Part shown: one piece after another, positions 1 through 8,644 of the stretch
Layout: the number at the start of each line of letters is the position of its first letter
Numbering within the stretch: the first letter of the stretch is position 1
Source of the DNA: Mycobacterium vicinigordonae
GTDB taxonomy: Bacteria; Actinomycetota; Actinomycetes; Mycobacteriales; Mycobacteriaceae
Assembly (NCBI RefSeq): GCF_013466425.1
Contig: NZ_CP059165.1
Span: 5,146,001-5,210,000, forward strand
DNA length: 64,000 nucleotides
Direction: 5' to 3'
Notes under the pieces: model-generated
What the model saw: the letters and a program-made list of their open reading frames with translations, nothing else
Told to the model about the DNA's origin: nothing
Database searches by the model: none
Translations under genes and position numbers: made by a program

Positions 1-609
1 GAAGTAGTCGAACCGGTCGGGTTCCAGGATCCCTGCTAGGACGAGCACGCAGTTCTTCTCCAGATCAATTAGGTAACGCTGCGGATCGTCGAGATCGCTG
101 GCCTGGCGCAACCCCATGTACATCGACACGATCAGGCGACCGACGTCGCGAGGCTCCCATGCACCCGAGACATCTCCCTCGGCAATGGCCCGCTCGACAA
201 CCCCGGCGAGCATGTCGATCCAGCCGCCGAGCAACTGCGATTGCAGGCCTTCGGTGCGGCCCACCGACTCGATCAGGTGCGACGCGGCCCTAGCTACGTC
301 TTTGCTCATGTCCTGCACCGCCGCCAGGTAACAGAAGTCGATCAGCGTTTCCAGCCCGGACAGCTGCCTCGCCAGCAAATCTTCCACCGCGACCCGGCCA
401 TCAGCGGTGTGTTGCTCGATGATGGCCACCGCCAGCGCGTGCTTGGAGCGGAAGTGGAAGTACATGGCCCCCTTGGTCAACTCGGCCTCAGCGAGGATAT
501 CGTCGAGGCCGACATCGTGGTAAGCGCGGCGGGCGAACTGGTGAGCTGCGGCCCGCAAAATTAATTGCCGAGTGGTGTCTGCTCGTCCGTCTGCCGGTTC
601 AGTCGACAT
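1..609 (-). CDS. TetR/AcrR family transcriptional regulator (C-terminal end outside window)
   Basis: I read this by reverse-complementing the left edge: 203 codons run from an ATG at 609-607 to the window edge with no stop, so the C-terminus is missing. The N-terminus has a typical TetR helix-turn-helix: a helix around RQLILRAAAHQFARRAY, then LDDILAEAELTKGAMYFHF, where the TKGAMYFHF segment is the hallmark recognition helix. The remainder is helical and would form the ligand-binding and dimerisation domain. The arrangement LTKGAMYFHFRSKHALA resembles gamma-butyrolactone-receptor-like (ScbR-type) regulators, but the ligand cannot be deduced. It is transcribed away from the PE/PPE pair, with a 394-bp gap between them, so it may control itself, the PE gene, or genes to the left. 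Confidence 0.85.
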   Translation of the reverse strand, partial: MSTEPADGRADTTRQLILRAAAHQFARRAYHDVGLDDILAEAELTKGAMYFHFRSKHALAVAIIEQHTADGRVAVEDLLARQLSGLETLIDFCYLAAVQDMSKDVARAASHLIESVGRTEGLQSQLLGGWIDMLAGVVERAIAEGDVSGAWEPRDVGRLIVSMYMGLRQASDLDDPQRYLIDLEKNCVLVLAGILEPDRFDYF

Positions 610-1003
610 TTGACCCGTGGGACTCGTCTGGCCGTGCCCGATAGCCGGGTGCGCTCCGCACACGGACCGAGGTCGCGTTGTCGGCGCCGTTGCCCGTCCC
701 CGTCACCATTTCTTGTGCCCTCCTCGAGCGGGCCGAACCGGTTCCCTTTGCTAGGAGCACCGGCATATCTCCGGCGGCGCCCTGACCGCCACTTGCGAGG
801 TTATCAGCCGGGCCGCAGCCCGAAGTGTTCTACGCCACAAAAGACTGCAAATTACCTCGGACAGTACCTAAGGTTGGCTTCAACCCTTCTAATAGTTCAA
901 AAAGTATGTAGATTGGGTATTCAGAAGATCGATGGTTTGATGCCACCGCGACCGCGGCCATCTCGCCACCGCAGCCTGTGACCAACTTGGTTAGGAGAGA
1001 CGG
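610..1003. other. Intergenic region between tetR and PE gene
   Basis: This 394-bp gap separates divergent genes. I see no convincing ORF in it. Positions about 850-925 are clearly more AT-rich than the surroundings and are the likeliest place for promoters. An AGGAGAG ribosome-binding site at 993-999 sits 4 bases before the PE start codon. No clear operator palindrome was found by eye. Confidence 0.4.
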
Positions 1004-1303
1004 ATGTCGTTCGTGACCACCCACCCGGAAGTCTTGGCAGCCACGGCAGGCACTCTGCAGAACATCGGCTGCGCTGTTAGCACCGGAAGTGCCGAGGCGG
1101 CGGTTCCAACGACCGCCCTGGCACCGGCGGCAGCCGACGAGGTGTCGGCCCTCACGGCCATGCAATTCGCCGCCCATGGACAGCTCTACCAAGCGGTGAG
1201 CGCGCAGGCCACAGCGATTCACCAGATGTTTGTGCAGGCCATGGCGGTCAGCTCCGCTTCCTACGCCGCCACCGAGGCCGCTAATGCGGCCTCGGCCGGT
1301 TGA
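1004..1303 (+). CDS. PE family protein
   Basis: This 99-residue protein is a bare PE domain: it begins [18 protein letters not shown] and has the Pro-Glu pair at residues 8-9. The rest is Ala-rich and would form the two-helix hairpin, and the end, [13 protein letters not shown], carries the YxxxE motif of type VII secretion substrates. PE proteins pair with PPE proteins and are exported by ESX systems in mycobacteria. The PPE gene follows within 30 bases, so the two are probably co-transcribed and secreted as a heterodimer. The start is fixed by AGGAGAG upstream and the conserved N-terminus. No ESX genes are visible in this window, so the exporting system cannot be named. Confidence 0.93.
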   Translation: MSFVTTHPEVLAATAGTLQNIGCAVSTGSAEAAVPTTALAPAAADEVSALTAMQFAAHGQLYQAVSAQATAIHQMFVQAMAVSSASYAATEAANAASAG

Positions 1304-1332
1304 TCCATGTTGATCCAGGGGGAATGACAGCA

Positions 1333-2487
1333 ATGGACTATGGCGCACTGCCACCGGAGTTCAACTCTGCCCGGATGTACGCCGGCGTCGGTGCAGCGCC
1401 GCTGCTGACCGCGGCGGTGGCCTGGGACAACCTGGCGACTGAATTGCAATCGGCAGCGTCGTCCTACACGGCCGTGATCGGGACGCTGACCGGCGGACCA
1501 TGGCTTGGACCGGCAGCGATATCCGCCGCCGCGGCCGCCACCCCGTACGCCGCCTGGATGGGTGCCACCGCAGCACAGGCCGCGGAAGCCGCCAGCCAGG
1601 CCCGAGCGGCCGTCGCGGCCTACGAGGCCGCGTACGCGATGACGGTCCCACCAGCGGTGGTCAGTGCCAATCGAATACTGCTGGCCACGCTGGTCGCGAC
1701 CAATTTCTTCGGCCAGAACTCACCGGCCATTGCCGCGACCGAGGCCCACTACAGCGAAATGTGGGCGCAGGATGCCGCAGCCATGTATGGCTATGCGGCC
1801 AGCTCCGCGGTGGCTTCGGCCCTCACCCCATTCGAAGCTCCGCCGCAGGTCACCGACGCCGCCGGCGTTGCCTCACAAGCCGCCACGGTCTCGCAGGCCA
1901 CCGGCGAAGCCGCCTCGACCCAGACCACCCTGGCCTCACTGGTGAACTCTCTGCCCTCGACGCTGCAGGGGCTGGCGACTCCCACGTCGCTGGGTTCGAC
2001 GGAGTCGGCCGCCGCGATCCTGCCGACCACCGGGTCCACCTCCAGTGGCGACCTGGCCAACATGCTGAACATTGCCGTCATGCCGTTGTTCGCGCTCAGC
2101 AGCTTGTTGAGCATCGCGCAGACCATGCAGGGCATGGCGCAGGCGGCGGCCGCGCAGGTCGCCGAAGTCGCGGCGGATGCGGCCGAGGCAGCGGCGGGTG
2201 CGGTGGACGCGGGCGCCATAGGCGCCATGGGACAGGCCGCCGCCCTCGGCTCGCTGTCGGTACCACCCGCCTGGACCAGCGTGATCCCAACCGCACACCT
2301 CGCCGGGGTCAGCTCGGCGCTGCCCGCTGCCGGCGGTGGCGGACCGGTGAGCACGGTGCCACCCAGCCTGCTGGGCGGATTGCCACGCAACGCCGCAGCT
2401 CAGGGACCGGTTGCCGGTCCCCGCTACGGCCTGGTGCCGACTGTGATGGCGCAACCGCCGTCCGCTGGGTACGGCACTTTCGCCTGA
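1333..2487 (+). CDS. PPE family protein, SVP subfamily
   Basis: The 384-residue product starts [18 protein letters not shown], with the Pro-Pro-Glu motif at residues 7-9. The roughly 180-residue PPE domain contains a conserved WxG turn (GGPWLG). The middle is Ala/Ser/Thr-rich, and [10 protein letters not shown] near residue 315 matches the GxxSVPxxW signature of the SVP subfamily. The C-terminus ends in a short PRYG..P tail typical of that group. I chose the ATG at 1333 because GGGGG at 1318-1322 is well placed; the ATG at 1324 would add three residues and lies too close to that site. It is coupled to the preceding PE gene and probably exported with it to the cell envelope. Confidence 0.92.
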   Translation: MDYGALPPEFNSARMYAGVGAAPLLTAAVAWDNLATELQSAASSYTAVIGTLTGGPWLGPAAISAAAAATPYAAWMGATAAQAAEAASQARAAVAAYEAAYAMTVPPAVVSANRILLATLVATNFFGQNSPAIAATEAHYSEMWAQDAAAMYGYAASSAVASALTPFEAPPQVTDAAGVASQAATVSQATGEAASTQTTLASLVNSLPSTLQGLATPTSLGSTESAAAILPTTGSTSSGDLANMLNIAVMPLFALSSLLSIAQTMQGMAQAAAAQVAEVAADAAEAAAGAVDAGAIGAMGQAAALGSLSVPPAWTSVIPTAHLAGVSSALPAAGGGGPVSTVPPSLLGGLPRNAAAQGPVAGPRYGLVPTVMAQPPSAGYGTFA

Positions 2488-2584
2488 CCCCGTCGGCCGG
2501 CTGGGAGCGCATACATTGCACGCCCGGCGCGTCTCCGCTCAGCAGTCTCCAAAATCATTGTTATCAGACTCACAGTTCATCTTT

Positions 2585-2616
2585 TTGCTGTAAATCATTC
2601 TAAATGTATGTATACT
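2585..2616 (+). promoter_or_regulatory. Possible promoter of the polysaccharide operon
   Basis: The 188-bp gap before the cytidylyltransferase gene turns AT-rich at about 2550-2620. TATACT at 2611-2616 is a good sigma-A type -10 element; TTGCTG at 2585-2590 is a weak -35 with a long, 20-base spacer. The start codon lies 60 bases downstream, behind AGGGGG. This is inferred from composition only. Confidence 0.35.
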
Positions 2617-2675
2617 AGCCATGCGGCGGTTGTCTGGTATGTGGTTGGACTAGAAGCCCGAAGGGGGCAGGTTAG

Positions 2676-3473
2676 ATGAAGGTGGTTCTTTTCTGCGGCG
2701 GCTACGGCATGCGAATGCGCAGCGCTGACGGCGACCTCGTCCCGAAGCCGCTACAGATGGTGGGCCCGCGACCGCTGCTCTGGCACGTGATGCGCTATTA
2801 CGCGCATTACGGCCACACCGAATTCATTCTGTGCCTCGGCTACGGCCAGGCCATGGTCAAGGAATTCTTCGTCAACTACCGCGAGACCGAGTCCAACGAC
2901 TTCGTGATGCGCGGCGGCAACGTCGAACTGCTCGACACTGACATGTCGGACTGGACCATCACCTTCGTCGATACCGGGCTGGAGTCGCCGATCGGCGAGC
3001 GCCTGCGTCGGGTGCGCAAGTACCTCGGCGACGACGAGTACTTCCTGGCCAACTACGCCGACGTACTCACCGATGCCCCGCTGGACACGATGATCGACCG
3101 CTTCCACGACAGCGGCGCCACCGCCTCGATGCTCGTCGTGCCACCACAGTCGTCGTTCCACTGCGTCGACGTCAGCACCGGCGGCGACATCAAGGAGATC
3201 GCCCCGATCGCCAAGTTCCCGATCTGGGTCAACGGCGGCTACTTCGTGCTGCGCCAGGACGTGATCGACCTGATCCCGGAGAACGGCGATCTAGTCGGCG
3301 ACGCATGCATGGCGCTGGCCGGCACCGGGCAGCTGTTGGGCTACCAACACGACGGATTCTGGAAGCCGGCCGACACCTTCAAGGAACGCGCCGAACTCGA
3401 CGCCGACTACAACCGCGGTATCCGCCCCTGGGCAGTTTGGGAGACCCCCGAACCGGCGGACCTGTCAGCATGA
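2676..3473 (+). CDS. rfbF: Glucose-1-phosphate cytidylyltransferase family protein
   Basis: This 265-residue sugar nucleotidyltransferase has the N-terminal Rossmann signature FCGGYGMRMR followed by PKPLQMVGPRPLLWHVMRYY. This matches the RfbF/DdhA branch, which makes CDP-glucose from CTP and glucose-1-phosphate. FLANYADVLTD carries the metal-binding Asp, and the C-terminal HDGFWKPADTFKER is also typical of RfbF. It is the first gene of the + strand polysaccharide block, and its stop overlaps the next start (ATGA). A CDP-glucose 4,6-dehydratase would normally accompany it, but none is in the window, so later CDP-sugar steps must be elsewhere or the substrate may differ. The start is supported by a GGGGG-rich ribosome-binding site. 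Confidence 0.85.
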   Translation: MKVVLFCGGYGMRMRSADGDLVPKPLQMVGPRPLLWHVMRYYAHYGHTEFILCLGYGQAMVKEFFVNYRETESNDFVMRGGNVELLDTDMSDWTITFVDTGLESPIGERLRRVRKYLGDDEYFLANYADVLTDAPLDTMIDRFHDSGATASMLVVPPQSSFHCVDVSTGGDIKEIAPIAKFPIWVNGGYFVLRQDVIDLIPENGDLVGDACMALAGTGQLLGYQHDGFWKPADTFKERAELDADYNRGIRPWAVWETPEPADLSA

Positions 3474-4135
3474 ACCCGCTGACCATCGGGGGCGGCATTG
3501 CCTCCGTCGCCGTCGTGGGCGCCCATTGCGACGACATTGTCATCGGCGCCGGTGCGACGCTGATGCAGATCGAGCGCGACAACCCCGGTCTAGTGATCCA
3601 CGCGCTGGTGTTGAGCGGCGCGGGAACCGACCGGGAAATCGAAGAGAAGAGCGCGTTCGCGGCCTTCTTCCCGCGCGCCGACGTGCGACTGACCGTCGCC
3701 GACCTGCCCGACGGACGCCTGCCGCAGTACTGGGGCCAGGTGAAGCAGCGGCTCGCCGAATTCCGCCACAGCTGCCACCCGGACCTGGTGCTGGGACCTC
3801 AGCGCGACGACTACCACCAGGATCACCGCCTACTCGCCAAGCTGCTTCCCACCGAGTTCCGCGCCCATCTGCTACTGGGCTACGAGATTCTCAAGTGGGA
3901 GTCCGACCTACCCAATCCCACGCTCTACGTACCGATTCCAGCCGACCTCGCTCACCGGAAGGCCCGGCTGCTGGCCCAGTGCTATCCCTCGCAGGCCGCG
4001 CGGGACTGGTTCGACGACGAGATGTTCCTGGGGTTGATGAGGGTCCGCGGCGTTCAATGCCGATCCCGGTACGCCGAAGCCTTCGTGGTGGAGAAGGCCG
4101 TACTGAGCCCGATCACCAGCCGCCCGGGCGCCTGA
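3470..4135 (+). CDS. PIG-L/LmbE family deacetylase
   Basis: This 221-residue protein has the two zinc-binding signatures of PIG-L de-N-acetylases. AHCDDIVIGAG is the AHPDD motif with Cys in place of Pro, and QRDDYHQDHRLL supplies the HxxH-type pair. Family members remove acetyl groups from N-acetylated sugars and sugar conjugates, for example GlcNAc-inositol in mycothiol synthesis. The position between nucleotide-sugar genes suggests it deacetylates an N-acetyl-sugar of the polysaccharide or its nucleotide precursor. The ATG at 3470 overlaps the previous stop; the longer reading frame upstream overlaps rfbF and was rejected. The exact substrate is not deducible. Confidence 0.85.
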   Translation: MNPLTIGGGIASVAVVGAHCDDIVIGAGATLMQIERDNPGLVIHALVLSGAGTDREIEEKSAFAAFFPRADVRLTVADLPDGRLPQYWGQVKQRLAEFRHSCHPDLVLGPQRDDYHQDHRLLAKLLPTEFRAHLLLGYEILKWESDLPNPTLYVPIPADLAHRKARLLAQCYPSQAARDWFDDEMFLGLMRVRGVQCRSRYAEAFVVEKAVLSPITSRPGA

Positions 4136-4174
4136 CGACACGGTTCGACTCACAAGAGGGGACAACAGATCCGG

Positions 4175-4735
4175 ATGAAGTACACACCCACCAGCGTCGC
4201 GGGCGTGACGATCGTCGACATCGAACCGCACCGCGACCACCGTGGCTTCTTCTCGCGAGTCTTCTGCGCCGAAGAATTCGCCGAGCACGGACTGATACCC
4301 GACGTCTCCCAGACCAGCATCTGCTTCAACCAGACTCGCGGCACGGTGCGCGGCCTACACCGCCAACTCCAGCCTCACGCCGAAGCCAAGTTGGTGCGCT
4401 GCATCCGCGGCGCGATAGCCGATGTCGCGGTGGACGTACGACCGGAGTCGCCGACTTTCGGCAAGCACGTAATGGTGGAGTTAAGCGCGGACAACCACCG
4501 CGCCCTGTTCCTGCCGCCCTATGTTGCACACGGCTTCCAAACTCTCACCAACGACACCGAGCTGATCTACCAGATCAGCGGGCCGTACGTGCCGGGCAGC
4601 GAAGAGAACTTCCGTTACAACGACCCAGAATTCGGTATCCAATGGCCTCTGCCGGTGACGGTCATCTCCGAAAAAGACGCCAGCTGGCCCCTGTTGACTG
4701 CCGGGCTGGCCCCGACCGGAACCACCCCGAGATGA
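4175..4735 (+). CDS. dTDP-4-dehydrorhamnose 3,5-epimerase-like protein
   Basis: The 186-residue cupin protein matches the RmlC family in length and motifs. RGFFSRVF is near the N-terminus, GTVRGLHRQ carries the catalytic His, VDVRPESPTFGK the partner Asp, PPYVAHGFQTL the second conserved His, and RYNDPEFGIQWP is the C-terminal signature. RmlC epimerises C3 and C5 of dTDP-4-keto-6-deoxyglucose, but RmlC-like enzymes also act on CDP- and GDP-4-keto sugars. No RmlA, RmlB or RmlD lies nearby, so it either uses the housekeeping dTDP-sugar pool or works with the CDP-sugar made by rfbF. The presence of C-methyltransferase-type genes downstream suggests a branched or unusual deoxysugar. Confidence 0.88.
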   Translation: MKYTPTSVAGVTIVDIEPHRDHRGFFSRVFCAEEFAEHGLIPDVSQTSICFNQTRGTVRGLHRQLQPHAEAKLVRCIRGAIADVAVDVRPESPTFGKHVMVELSADNHRALFLPPYVAHGFQTLTNDTELIYQISGPYVPGSEENFRYNDPEFGIQWPLPVTVISEKDASWPLLTAGLAPTGTTPR

Positions 4736-4771
4736 CCCGGCCACGCGAAACACATTGGGGGTAGCGCGGTT

Positions 4772-5623
4772 ATGACCAACAACGCATGCCCCCAAGCCTC
4801 GGTACGTATGGTCGTCAGCGGCAGCATCGTCGAGCGCTGCGAAACTCACGAGGTGCTGTCGATCATCGACTCGCGGCTAGGCCCGAACTCCGGACGTGCC
4901 TTGGCGGTTGGCTCGGTAAACCTCGATCACCTGCACCACTTCCGTAGGCTGGGCGCAGCCCCCAACGGCCTGCTGGATTGGCTGCTGCTTGCCGACGGCA
5001 TGCCGATCGCCTGGCGCGGTCAACTGCTCACCGCCAAACCGTGGCCCCGGGTGACCGGCGCCGACCTGCTCCCGGCAGTACTGGCGTTGGCAGAAGCCGA
5101 CGGACACCGAGTCGGGTTCTTCGGCGGCAGCGCGGCGACGCATCGCCGGTTGGCCGAACATTTGCGCGAAACCAATCCCGCGCTGGCGGTTTCGGGCATG
5201 TGGGCGCCCAACCCCGACGACATCGAAACCGGATCCCCGCAGCTGTGTTCAGCGATCCGGGCGGCACGGACCGACATCCTGATCGTCAGTCTAGGTAAGC
5301 CTCGACAGGAGCATTGGGTCGACCAGCACGGGTACGCCACGGGCGCAAAGGTTTTCCTACCATCGGGCGGTGCCATCGACTTCCTGGCCGGCACCACTAG
5401 CCGCGCGCCCGACTGGATGCAGCGGTCCGGACTGGAATGGCTGTATCGGCTGACTCGCGAACCGCGCCGGCTGGCCCGTCGCTACCTGCTGCAAGGTCCG
5501 ATCGCGCTGTTGCGCGCCCTTCGCGCCCAGCTGATCTGCTACCCCGGCGTCCACTACGTCGCCACACCCGTACACGAGCATGTCGAAACCTCCTGCGTCA
5601 GAACCGAAGCGGTGTCCGCATGA
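4772..5623 (+). CDS. WecG/TagA/CpsF family glycosyltransferase (GT26)
   Basis: The 283-residue product carries the diagnostic motifs of GT26. DGMPIAWRG is at about residue 76, VGFFGGSAATH is a nucleotide-sugar loop, LGKPRQEHWV is the conserved PKQE-type segment, and SGGAIDFLAGTTSRAPDWMQ is followed by GLEWLYRLTREPRRLARRYL, which ends the family domain. These enzymes add the second sugar (often ManNAc or ManNAcA) to an undecaprenyl-diphosphate-linked first sugar. In this operon it would act right after the phosphoglycosyltransferase encoded next. It ends 16 bases before that gene. Confidence 0.9.
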   Translation: MTNNACPQASVRMVVSGSIVERCETHEVLSIIDSRLGPNSGRALAVGSVNLDHLHHFRRLGAAPNGLLDWLLLADGMPIAWRGQLLTAKPWPRVTGADLLPAVLALAEADGHRVGFFGGSAATHRRLAEHLRETNPALAVSGMWAPNPDDIETGSPQLCSAIRAARTDILIVSLGKPRQEHWVDQHGYATGAKVFLPSGGAIDFLAGTTSRAPDWMQRSGLEWLYRLTREPRRLARRYLLQGPIALLRALRAQLICYPGVHYVATPVHEHVETSCVRTEAVSA

Positions 5624-5639
5624 CAGAGGAGCGGCCAGC

Positions 5640-7142
5640 ATGACTGCCACACTACGAACACAGAAACGCCGGTCCGCTGTCGTCCCGCTGCCCATGGCGA
5701 AAAACGGCGTGGGTGGGTTTCCGCGTTGGCAGCAACAGTACTCGGCGCGGCTGCGCATCACCGACTCGATCATCGTCTGCGTGGCGATCTTGCTCGCGCA
5801 GTTGGTCCGATTCGGCGACACCCCTAACAGGTCCGGGTATCCGGGCCCGGTGATGACGCTGTTCTCGTGTCTTTTCGCACTGCTGTGGCTCACTTCGATC
5901 TCGGTGTTCCAAGCCCGTTCCCCCCGCGTCATCGGTGCGGGCATCGACGAGTACCGCCGCATCGCCAGTGCGTCATTCTCGGTGTTCGGCATCATCGCGA
6001 TGGTCACGCTGCTCGCCAAGATCGATCTGGCTCGCGGGTATCTGGCCGTCGCACTACCGGTCGGTACACTCGGCCTGCTGCTCAGCCGCAACGTGTGGCG
6101 TAAATATGTGTGGCGCAAGCGAGCTCAGGGCCACTACCAGACAATGGTGCTGGCGATCGGCGATCGGTCCGGCGTCACACACTTGGCGCACGAACTCATC
6201 CGCAGCCCCAGAGACGGCTATGTCGTTGTCGGCGTGTGCATCCCAGGCTACGGCGGGTACCGCGGTGAAACCATCAAAGTGGGCGGCAAGGAGATCCCGA
6301 TCCTCGGGGACGAGACCGGTGCCGTCGCAGCCGTCGGCGCGTGCGGGGCCGACACGGTGGCAGTTACACGCACCGAACAATTCGGGGTGCACGGCATCCG
6401 CGACCTGATGTGGCAACTCGAGACGATGGACGTCGACATGGTGGTCTCGCCAGGCGTGATGGACGTCGCGGGGGCCCGGTTGACCATGCAGCCCATCGCG
6501 GGATTTCCACTGCTGCACGTCGACAAGCCGCAATACGAAGGGACGCAACGCCTACAGAAGCGCGCGTTCGACTTCTGCTTCGCCCTGGCCGCGCTGCTGG
6601 CTACCGCGCCCATACTGGTCCTGGCCGCCATCGCCATCAAGTTGACTAGTAGGGGTCCCGTCTTCTACCGCGCCGAACGCATCGGCCTGGACGGCCAGCC
6701 CTTCACGATGTTGAAGTTCCGCACCATGGTCGACGGCGCGGACCAGCAGATCGACCACCTGCTGCCGCTGAACCAGGGGTCCGGCATGCTGTTCAAGATC
6801 CACCAGGACCCCCGCGTCACGTCGGTCGGAAAAACGCTGCGCCGCTACAGCATCGACGAGTTGCCGCAATTTATCAACGTGCTCAAACAGGACATGAGTG
6901 TGGTGGGTCCTCGCCCGCCGCTGCGGCGCGAAGTGGAGAACTACGACGGCCAGGTCAAGCGGCGGCTGCTGGTGAAGCCGGGCGTCACCGGCCTCTGGCA
7001 AGTCAGCGGACGCTCCGACCTGTCCTGGGACGACTCGGTCCGACTCGACCTTTCCTATGTAGACAACTGGTCGATGGCCGGCGATCTAGTCATCATCGCC
7101 CGCACCCTCAGAGCCGTCCTCGCTAGCGACGGAGCCTATTGA
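5640..7142 (+). CDS. Polyprenyl-phosphate glycosylphosphotransferase (WbaP/CpsE-like)
   Basis: This 500-residue membrane protein has four N-terminal transmembrane helices (residues 40-160), a soluble central CoA-binding-like domain, and a C-terminal bacterial sugar transferase domain. That domain is marked by KRAFDFCFALAALL, RGPVFYRAERIG, FTMLKFRTM, VGPRPPLRREVE and VKPGVTGLWQVSGRSD. The family transfers a sugar-1-phosphate to polyprenyl phosphate at the cytoplasmic face and starts each repeat unit. I chose the ATG at 5640 because GAGGAG at 5626-5631 is well spaced; the longer frame from 5580 overlaps the previous gene. Its stop overlaps the flippase start. It is the committed initiating enzyme of this locus. 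Confidence 0.93.
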   Translation: MTATLRTQKRRSAVVPLPMAKNGVGGFPRWQQQYSARLRITDSIIVCVAILLAQLVRFGDTPNRSGYPGPVMTLFSCLFALLWLTSISVFQARSPRVIGAGIDEYRRIASASFSVFGIIAMVTLLAKIDLARGYLAVALPVGTLGLLLSRNVWRKYVWRKRAQGHYQTMVLAIGDRSGVTHLAHELIRSPRDGYVVVGVCIPGYGGYRGETIKVGGKEIPILGDETGAVAAVGACGADTVAVTRTEQFGVHGIRDLMWQLETMDVDMVVSPGVMDVAGARLTMQPIAGFPLLHVDKPQYEGTQRLQKRAFDFCFALAALLATAPILVLAAIAIKLTSRGPVFYRAERIGLDGQPFTMLKFRTMVDGADQQIDHLLPLNQGSGMLFKIHQDPRVTSVGKTLRRYSIDELPQFINVLKQDMSVVGPRPPLRREVENYDGQVKRRLLVKPGVTGLWQVSGRSDLSWDDSVRLDLSYVDNWSMAGDLVIIARTLRAVLASDGAY

Positions 7143-8644
7143 TGAAAGGCGGTCGCGTGATCGAGCCGACGGCACAGGCTCCGCAGGAGGAGTCCCCGGA
7201 GTCGTCGGCTGTGCCCGACGTACCGCAGTCACGGATTGCGCACGCGTTCTCGATCCAGCTCATCTGCCGGTCGCTGGGAATGGTGGCCTCGGTGATCTCG
7301 GTGTCGATGACCGCGCGCTATCTGGGCCCGGGTCGCTACGGGCAGCTGATGGTCGCAGTCGCCTTCATCGGAATGTGGACCAGCATGACCGATCTCGGCA
7401 TTACCACCGTGATCGTGCGGCGCGTCACGTCCGGCCGCGGCGAGCTGGAACGTCTGGTCCGCGTCAACAGCGGCCTTTCCCTGGCGTATTGCATTCCGCT
7501 GGCGGTGATCGCCTCCGTCACCGGCTGGCTGATCTACCGCGACGCTGACGTCCGCGTGATGCTGGTGGTGTTGTCCGGGCAACTGCTGATGTTGACCATG
7601 CGCACCCGGTTCGAACCGGTATTCCTTTCCACGGTGCGCTTTTCCGCGGTCGCCGCCTCCGACGTCGTAGGCCGGTTGGGCACGCTGGCGATGATCAGCT
7701 GGCTGGTGACCACCCACGCCGACGTCGCCTGGTTTGCGGTCGCTCAACTAATTCCGCCGCTCGTGCAACTGGCCATCCAGGGTGCGGCAGCCGCCCAGCA
7801 CATCTCGCTGCGCCCGGTCTTCTCAGCCACCGAATCCATCGACCTGCTACGGGAAAGCCTGCCGCTGATGGGCGTTGCGGTAATCGGAATACTGTATTGG
7901 CGCGCCGACGGGGTGATCCTGTCGCTCCTCAACTCCCACGCCGAAGTCGGCGTGTACGGCTTGGCCTACACGCTCGCATTCAACACCGAGGCGTTGTCGG
8001 TCTTCTTCCAGAAGTCGACGCTGTCGACCGCCACCGGGCTGTATTCCCGCGACGTCGGCGCCTACGTCGCATTCCTGCGCCGCAGTGTGGAACTCATGAG
8101 CTTCCTTGCCTTCCCGGTCGCCGTGGTGGGCACGTTGCTGGCCGGACCGCTGATCGAACTGTTCGGCGACCGCGACTTCGTCGACCGTGGTGCGCCGACG
8201 CTGGCGCTGCTGCTCATCGCTGCCGCGCTGCGGTTCGTCACCGGAACGCTGGGGCAGGGCTTGTTCGCTTGTCACGAACAACAGTTCTTCTTCCGGCTTT
8301 TCGTCGCGACGCTATTCGTGAACGTGGCACTGAACCTCTGCCTGGACGGGCGATTCGGCGCGATCGGCGCCGGAGTCTCGCTGGTATGTACCGAGCTGAG
8401 TGGTTGGATACTGGCCAGCTGGCGGCTGCGCAGCAACTGCGGCTACCGCACTCCGGTGATCTTCTTGGCGCGGCTGCTGGTTCCGACTGTCGCCAGTGTG
8501 GTGGTGGTGCTGGTCCTTTCGGGATATCACGTGGTGTTTGTCCTGACAGCCGCGGCGGCCACGTACCTCGGGATAAACATGGTGGCCGGCCCCCTCAACT
8601 GGTCGATGCTGACCTCGATCTTCCGGAAACAGGTGACCACATGA
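7142..8644 (+). CDS. Polysaccharide flippase, Wzx/MOP family
   Basis: This 500-residue, very hydrophobic protein has about 12-14 predicted helices. It has the N-terminal features of polysaccharide transporters (MATE/MOP superfamily): a SIQLICRSLGMVASVISVSMTARYLGPGRYGQL stretch in two parts, with YLGPGRYG as the recognisable motif. Wzx proteins flip undecaprenyl-diphosphate-linked repeat units to the outer face of the membrane. It follows the initiating transferase with a TGATG overlap and overlaps the next gene by four bases, so translation is probably coupled. A TTG at 7139 is also possible, but ATG at 7142 is simpler. With the Wzy-like and Wzz-like genes on the other strand it makes a Wzx/Wzy system. 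Confidence 0.88.
   Translation: MKGGRVIEPTAQAPQEESPESSAVPDVPQSRIAHAFSIQLICRSLGMVASVISVSMTARYLGPGRYGQLMVAVAFIGMWTSMTDLGITTVIVRRVTSGRGELERLVRVNSGLSLAYCIPLAVIASVTGWLIYRDADVRVMLVVLSGQLLMLTMRTRFEPVFLSTVRFSAVAASDVVGRLGTLAMISWLVTTHADVAWFAVAQLIPPLVQLAIQGAAAAQHISLRPVFSATESIDLLRESLPLMGVAVIGILYWRADGVILSLLNSHAEVGVYGLAYTLAFNTEALSVFFQKSTLSTATGLYSRDVGAYVAFLRRSVELMSFLAFPVAVVGTLLAGPLIELFGDRDFVDRGAPTLALLLIAAALRFVTGTLGQGLFACHEQQFFFRLFVATLFVNVALNLCLDGRFGAIGAGVSLVCTELSGWILASWRLRSNCGYRTPVIFLARLLVPTVASVVVVLVLSGYHVVFVLTAAAATYLGINMVAGPLNWSMLTSIFRKQVTT

Noticed and set aside
7897..8640. Long N-terminal extension of the GT2-GT4 frame
   Set aside because: It lies in another frame inside the flippase gene, is Arg/Pro-rich as expected of shadow translation, and the GT2 domain starts properly after the ATG at 8641.
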